9,859 nt of DNA from Clostridiaceae bacterium (lineage in GTDB: Bacteria; Bacillota_A; Clostridia; Acetivibrionales; Acetivibrionaceae), in NCBI GenBank assembly GCA_012513545.1, contig JAAZCB010000221.1, forward strand, positions 1-9,859. The letters run 5' to 3'. Positions 6,800 to 9,859 of this stretch are shown here, in pieces. Each line of letters starts with the position of its first letter. The stretch's first letter is position 1. Below the pieces are notes generated by a model, which saw nothing but the letters and a program-made list of their open reading frames with translations, was not told where the DNA came from and made no database searches. Position numbers and translations under genes: made by a program.

Positions 6800-6826
6800 G
6801 TAGAATATGTGACAGTTTTGTGAACA
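6797..6826 (-). promoter_or_regulatory. Three phased direct half-sites, candidate response-regulator operator
   Basis: On the plus strand TGTGT (6797), TGTGA (6808) and TGTGA (6819) start exactly 11 bp apart, placing three half-sites on one face of the helix. The 19 bases 6808-6826 (TGTGACAGTTTTGTGAACA) match 15 of 19 with the box upstream of the exporter adaptor. The site lies between the MATE terminator and the DUF2680-like gene, so it belongs to the latter. The neighbouring OmpR-family regulator is the natural candidate to bind it. Confidence 0.55.
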
Positions 6827-6855
6827 CAGAGAAAACTCTCTTCTAGCAAAGACAG

Positions 6856-6883
6856 AAAAATGCCGGTAAGAATTCACGGCATT
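6856..6883 (-). terminator. Intrinsic terminator of the MATE gene
   Basis: On the minus strand AATGCCG (6883-6877) and CGGCATT (6865-6859) form a 7-bp stem with an 11-base loop, and the 3' arm runs into TTTTT (6860-6856). It starts 57 bases after the MATE stop codon. The plus strand has no T tract after the stem, so termination is one-directional. Confidence 0.85.
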
Positions 6884-6939
6884 GGCAGTTTTCCCACATA
6901 TTGACACTCTTAAAGCTTTAATAATTCTTTTTATGTCCT

Positions 6940-8337
6940 TTATGTCTGAAGGTCTGGTAAATCAGTGTTAAGACTCTCAGCATATTCATCCGCTTCTACC
7001 CGTACCCTCAATTTCTTAAACTCCATCAATATCAGTGCCACTGTTAACAAAGACGACATAAGGTCAGCCAGTGGTCCTGCAAACAACACTCCATTAAGCC
7101 CAAAGAAAATCGGTAGTACTATTATTGCCGGAATTAGAAAAAGCACCTGCCTTGAAAGGCTTAGTATACTGGAATGTATCGGCTTTCCCGTAGCCTGGAA
7201 ATAAACTGATGTAACAATTTGAAACCCTATGATGGGAAGAAAAATCAGGAAAATTCTAAGTGCATTAGCCGAAAAATCAATTAATGCTATATTGTCTTTC
7301 CCAAATAAGGCTACAAGCTGTGCAGGAAAAAGCATCACTCCTGCAAATCCCAATGTGGAAATAAAGGTTGCTGCCATTACAGCCAGCTTGAAAGCCTCTT
7401 TGACCCTGTCATACTTCTTTGCACCGTAGTTATAACCTATAATTGGCTGAACTCCCTGATTTATGCCAAATATAGGCATAATAATCAAGGTCACGATACT
7501 GTTTATTACTCCCATTCCGGCGACAGCAACATCCCCTCCATAACGCTGAAGGCTTCCGCTCATTAACCCGCTCACCACACTGGCTGCAAGCTGCATGGCA
7601 AATGGAGCAAACCCCAAAGACACTATTCCGGTTACTGTTTTAATTTTTAAATTCAGGCTGCTAATATTAAATCGTGTAGTACTCCTGCCCATTAAGAAGT
7701 AGCTCATTACCCATATAGCAGATACCACCTGTGATATGACAGTAGCAATAGCCGCGCCCCTCATTCCCCAGCCAAACACAAAAATGAATATAGGGTCAAG
7801 TATCACATTCAATATAGCTCCAATAAACATTGTTGCCATGGCGGTCATCGGGTTTCCTTCAGACCGGATAAAGTTGTTCATACCAAAACCGATACAACTG
7901 AAAGGTGTTCCCAGTAATATAATCTGTAAATACTCTCTGGCATAGGGAAGCACCTTTTCGCTTGCTCCCGTAATCATTAGTACAGGATCCATAAAAATAA
8001 TTCCAAGTGCTGCAATGGTTGCCGATATAATAACCATAAGGATAAGAGAATTACCTAGAATACTTTCAGCTTCTTCCCTTTTTTGTTCCCCCAATTTTAT
8101 TGAAAACAAAGAGGTTCCTCCAAGGCCGATAAGCATTGCAAATGCCATAGTAACAAGCATAATAGGAAAACCCACCGTTATGCCCGCAATTCCTTCATCA
8201 CCGCCCCAATTTCCAATAAATATCCTGTCAACGACATTATAAAGTGCATTGACCAGCATTCCCACTATTGCAGGAAGCGAAAATTTCAGCAAAAGCTTTG
8301 AAACCTTTCCTTCCCCCAGCTGCTTTGATCTTTCCAT
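6940..8337 (-). CDS. MATE-family multidrug efflux transporter, MepA-like
   Basis: This is a cation-coupled drug/metabolite exporter of the cytoplasmic membrane. The 465 residues from ATG 8337 cover two MatE halves, about 12 membrane segments. Family features are LLLKFSLPAIVGMLVNALYN followed by VVDRIFIGNW near the N-terminus, GGTSLFSIKLGEQKREEAE, NNFIRSEGNPMTAM, and in the second half GINQGVQPIIGYNYGAKKYDRVKEAF. These point to the MepA-like branch; substrates are not predictable. A longer reading from TTG 8352 is possible, but GGAG (8347-8350) lies nine bases before ATG 8337 and nothing suitable precedes the TTG. It is a single-gene unit with its own sigma-A promoter (8460-8488) and terminator (6856-6883). 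It is therefore probably regulated separately from the two-component genes. The C-terminal 20 or so residues are acidic and cytoplasmic. Confidence 0.95.
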   Translation of the reverse strand: MERSKQLGEGKVSKLLLKFSLPAIVGMLVNALYNVVDRIFIGNWGGDEGIAGITVGFPIMLVTMAFAMLIGLGGTSLFSIKLGEQKREEAESILGNSLILMVIISATIAALGIIFMDPVLMITGASEKVLPYAREYLQIILLGTPFSCIGFGMNNFIRSEGNPMTAMATMFIGAILNVILDPIFIFVFGWGMRGAAIATVISQVVSAIWVMSYFLMGRSTTRFNISSLNLKIKTVTGIVSLGFAPFAMQLAASVVSGLMSGSLQRYGGDVAVAGMGVINSIVTLIIMPIFGINQGVQPIIGYNYGAKKYDRVKEAFKLAVMAATFISTLGFAGVMLFPAQLVALFGKDNIALIDFSANALRIFLIFLPIIGFQIVTSVYFQATGKPIHSSILSLSRQVLFLIPAIIVLPIFFGLNGVLFAGPLADLMSSLLTVALILMEFKKLRVRVEADEYAESLNTDLPDLQT

Positions 8338-8346
8338 ATCAATAAT

Positions 8347-8350
8347 CTCC
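8347..8350 (-). promoter_or_regulatory. Ribosome binding site favouring ATG 8337 for the MATE gene
   Basis: GGAG on the minus strand, within TTGGAGAT, is nine bases before ATG 8337-8335. It overlaps the upstream TTG (8352-8350), so that TTG is unlikely to be the start. Confidence 0.65.
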
Positions 8351-8384
8351 AATCAGTTTTATATAAAAATAATAGTTCTCCCGG

Positions 8385-8410
8385 CTTACACAGATAATTA
8401 ATTATGTAAG
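8385..8410. promoter_or_regulatory. Dyad in the MATE leader, possible operator or RNA hairpin
   Basis: CTTACA (8385-8390) and TGTAAG (8405-8410) are inverted copies. They enclose the perfect 12-bp palindrome ATAATTAATTAT (8394-8405), offset by two bases from the outer centre. It lies about 45-70 bases downstream of the predicted transcription start and 48 bases before the ATG. It could bind a dimeric repressor or fold in the mRNA. AT-rich dyads arise readily by chance. Confidence 0.35.
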
Positions 8411-8459
8411 TATCACTTTCTGTAAATATTCTGCTCAGTTTAGAACAAATATATCACGT

Positions 8460-8488
8460 AGTATATAGCTGCATATAAAAAATGTCAA
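8460..8488 (-). promoter_or_regulatory. Sigma-A promoter of the MATE gene
   Basis: On the minus strand a perfect -35 TTGACA (8488-8483) and a -10 TATACT (8465-8460, five of six) are separated by exactly 17 bases. Transcription would begin near 8453, leaving a leader of about 115 bases. This is the best-matching promoter in the window and suggests sizeable basal expression unless the leader dyad is a repressor site. Confidence 0.75.
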
Positions 8489-8652
8489 TTATATAATTTT
8501 TAAATAAGCATCATATTTACAAATTAAACGTATAATAGCATTGTATCACCTGCTTTTTACAGGAATTCTCTTAGAATAGCTTAATGAATAAACATTGGGA
8601 TATCGAGTCCCTCCGTTTTTTGCCTGATTTCCTTTCGTTCGAAAGAGTTAAT
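8489..8652. other. Non-coding stretch between the MATE promoter and the RCC1-gene terminator
   Basis: No plausible gene is seen here; it is part of the 393-base gap 8338-8730. It holds three small structures. A plus-strand TATAAT is at 8531-8536. A weak hairpin GGGA/TCCC (8597-8600, 8608-8611) is followed by T6 (8616-8621) on the plus strand. A near-palindrome CTTTCG/CGAAAG lies at 8632-8645. A plus-strand small RNA from about 8543 to 8621 is conceivable but has no good -35. Confidence 0.4.
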
Positions 8653-8686
8653 AAAAAAGACTATTGCTTTTTTAACAATAGTCTTT
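8653..8686 (-). terminator. Strong intrinsic terminator of the RCC1-repeat gene
   Basis: On the minus strand AAAGACTATTG (8686-8676) pairs perfectly with CAATAGTCTTT (8666-8656), an 11-bp stem with a 9-base loop, and T residues continue to 8653. It begins 44 bases after the RCC1 stop codon. The plus strand ends in A-rich sequence after the stem, so it works for the minus strand. Confidence 0.9.
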
Positions 8687-8730
8687 AAAAATACTGTTTA
8701 ATCATAACTAACTGTCAAAACTACTGATTT

Positions 8731-9859
8731 CTAATCAAACAAATTATATATCTTTACAGGGCTCAATCTGTTTTCTTTTGTCCCGTCACCCAGTTGTCCA
8801 CAGTCATTTCTCCCCCATGTCCAGACATCTCCATCTTCACCAATAGCAACCGTATGATCCCAACCAGCCTTCACAGCAACTATTCCTGAAAGGCCTTCTA
8901 CCTGAACCGGTCTGCGCTGGTTTGCTGTTGAGCCGTCCCCCAGCTGTCCATAGGTATTTCTCCCCCATGACCAGACAGTTCCATCTTTTTTCAAAGCTAC
9001 CGTATAAGAATTCCCGGCTGATATTGCAACAACCTCCTCCAAATCTTCCACCATACCTGGGAGCATGCTGTTGGTAGCAGCAACCGAGCCATAGCCTAAT
9101 TCTCCCGAAAGACTGCACCCCCATGCCCAAACGGTTCCGTCGTTTTTCAAGGCCGTGGAATGATTTCTCCCTGCTGATATTGCTGTAACATCGGTTAAAT
9201 TCTTAACTGAAACCATATCAAAGGTCTCAGAGGAGCTGTTATGGTGATCCTGGTCGCCATTCCCCAATTGACCCCAGTAATTGTTTCCTCCTGCCAGTAC
9301 AGTACCATCGTCCTTTAAGCCCATTATATGGTCGAATCCGATAGATACTCTTTCAATACCCTTAAGCTCTTTCAATTCGTAAGGAGTAAATACCTCATTA
9401 TTGGTCCCAGTAACAAGTGAAGCCGCTGAATACAGCCATACTGTCCCATCATCCTTAATCAGTACCGTTCGGTTATAGCCGCCTATTATATCCTTTACTC
9501 CCGATACCGAGGCAACCTTAAACGGCTTATAGCTTATTTTCTCACCAGATTCTCCTGCAGCGACCGTATCGTCAATAAGTTGGAGTTTATCATTACTTCC
9601 CCATGCCCACAAATTATTGTTTTTGTCGATAGCCACCATGTGTCTTAAGCCTGACACAGACCTCCAAATATGAGGCAAATCCGGAACAGTTACAGGACTT
9701 GTGCTACCTGAATTTTCACCCAGTCCCAGTTGTCCGCTGCTGTTATCTCCAAAAACCAATACACTATCTCCAGCAGTAATACTGGTGTGCGTAGCGCCAA
9801 GACTAATTTCAACTTGCACCACTTTGGGCTGTTCCTTTGGAAACATATCTATTATTTCA
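8731..9859 (-). CDS. RCC1-repeat beta-propeller protein, N-terminus outside the window
   Basis: The visible part has seven repeats of RCC1 type (pattern DGTVWxWGxNxxGQLGDG), enough for one seven-bladed propeller. Counting from Met at 9846, blade cores begin near residues 28, 77, 134, 181, 237, 289 and 340. Blades 2 and 3 are degenerate (SNDKLQL; LYSAASLV) while 4-7 are close to consensus. The frame stays open through that Met to the window edge (EIID before it) and no Shine-Dalgarno sequence precedes it. The true start is therefore probably upstream, and a signal peptide or further domains may exist there. In Firmicutes such proteins are often secreted or surface-attached; no anchor is visible at the C-terminus, which ends just after the last blade (IYNLFD). 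Ligand and function are unknown. The gene ends at a strong terminator and appears unrelated to the genes downstream. Confidence 0.9.
   Translation of the reverse strand, partial: EIIDMFPKEQPKVVQVEISLGATHTSITAGDSVLVFGDNSSGQLGLGENSGSTSPVTVPDLPHIWRSVSGLRHMVAIDKNNNLWAWGSNDKLQLIDDTVAAGESGEKISYKPFKVASVSGVKDIIGGYNRTVLIKDDGTVWLYSAASLVTGTNNEVFTPYELKELKGIERVSIGFDHIMGLKDDGTVLAGGNNYWGQLGNGDQDHHNSSSETFDMVSVKNLTDVTAISAGRNHSTALKNDGTVWAWGCSLSGELGYGSVAATNSMLPGMVEDLEEVVAISAGNSYTVALKKDGTVWSWGRNTYGQLGDGSTANQRRPVQVEGLSGIVAVKAGWDHTVAIGEDGDVWTWGRNDCGQLGDGTKENRLSPVKIYNLFD

Noticed and set aside
8837..9130. 97-residue minus-strand frame inside the RCC1 gene
   Set aside because: It is an out-of-frame shadow of the repetitive Trp/Gly-rich RCC1 coding sequence.
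9844..9846. ATG at 9846 as the true start of the RCC1 gene
   Set aside because: No Shine-Dalgarno sequence precedes it, there is no signal peptide after it, and the frame is open to the window edge.

Overview
This is a low-GC Gram-positive window, most likely from a clostridium. The genes are AT-rich with AGGAGG-type ribosome binding sites, the promoters are sigma-A-like, and the intrinsic terminators are short with U tracts. The MacB-like exporter, the VanS/BaeS-type kinase and the MepA-like MATE pump fit Clostridia, perhaps the cellulolytic Ruminiclostridium group. The species assignment is inference. Every supported gene lies on the minus strand, so transcription runs from high to low coordinates.

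Layout in transcription order. (i) 9859-8731 is the C-terminal part of an RCC1-repeat (seven-bladed propeller) protein, closed by a strong terminator (8653-8686). (ii) 8730-8338 is a 393-base gap with a good sigma-A promoter (TTGACA-N17-TATACT) and a dyad in the leader. It drives a monocistronic MATE efflux transporter (8337-6940), closed by a terminator at 6856-6883. (iii) 6729-6211 encodes a small secreted, Cys-containing helical protein of DUF2680/YckD type. Its 3' end lies inside a GC-rich duplicated repeat. (iv) 6024-3863 is an OmpR-family response regulator and its membrane histidine kinase, overlapping by ATGA. (v) 3660-1 is a MacAB/YknXYZ-like exporter: a very large HlyD/MacA-type adaptor, an ABC ATPase (ATGA overlap) and a MacB-type permease that runs off the left edge.

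The most interesting reading is that (iii), (iv) and (v) form one regulatory unit. The promoters of the secreted protein gene and of the exporter operon share a phased direct repeat: TGTGA/TGTGT 5-mers exactly 11 bp apart, the spacing used by OmpR/PhoB-type regulators, in the same orientation. The promoter-proximal copy overlaps the likely -35 region in both. No such box was seen upstream of the regulator genes or the MATE gene. The model, which is inference, is a kinase that senses an envelope signal and switches on an extracytoplasmic Spy/CpxP-like small protein plus an ABC exporter. The adaptor is itself unusual: it has two tandem barrel-sandwich/beta-barrel modules, and an Asn/Pro/Gly-rich insert of about 145 residues splits its membrane-proximal domain.

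Two longest-ORF starts are probably wrong. The DUF2680-like gene should start at GTG 6729, and the MATE gene at ATG 8337. The RCC1 gene has no convincing start in the window and is treated as 5'-truncated.
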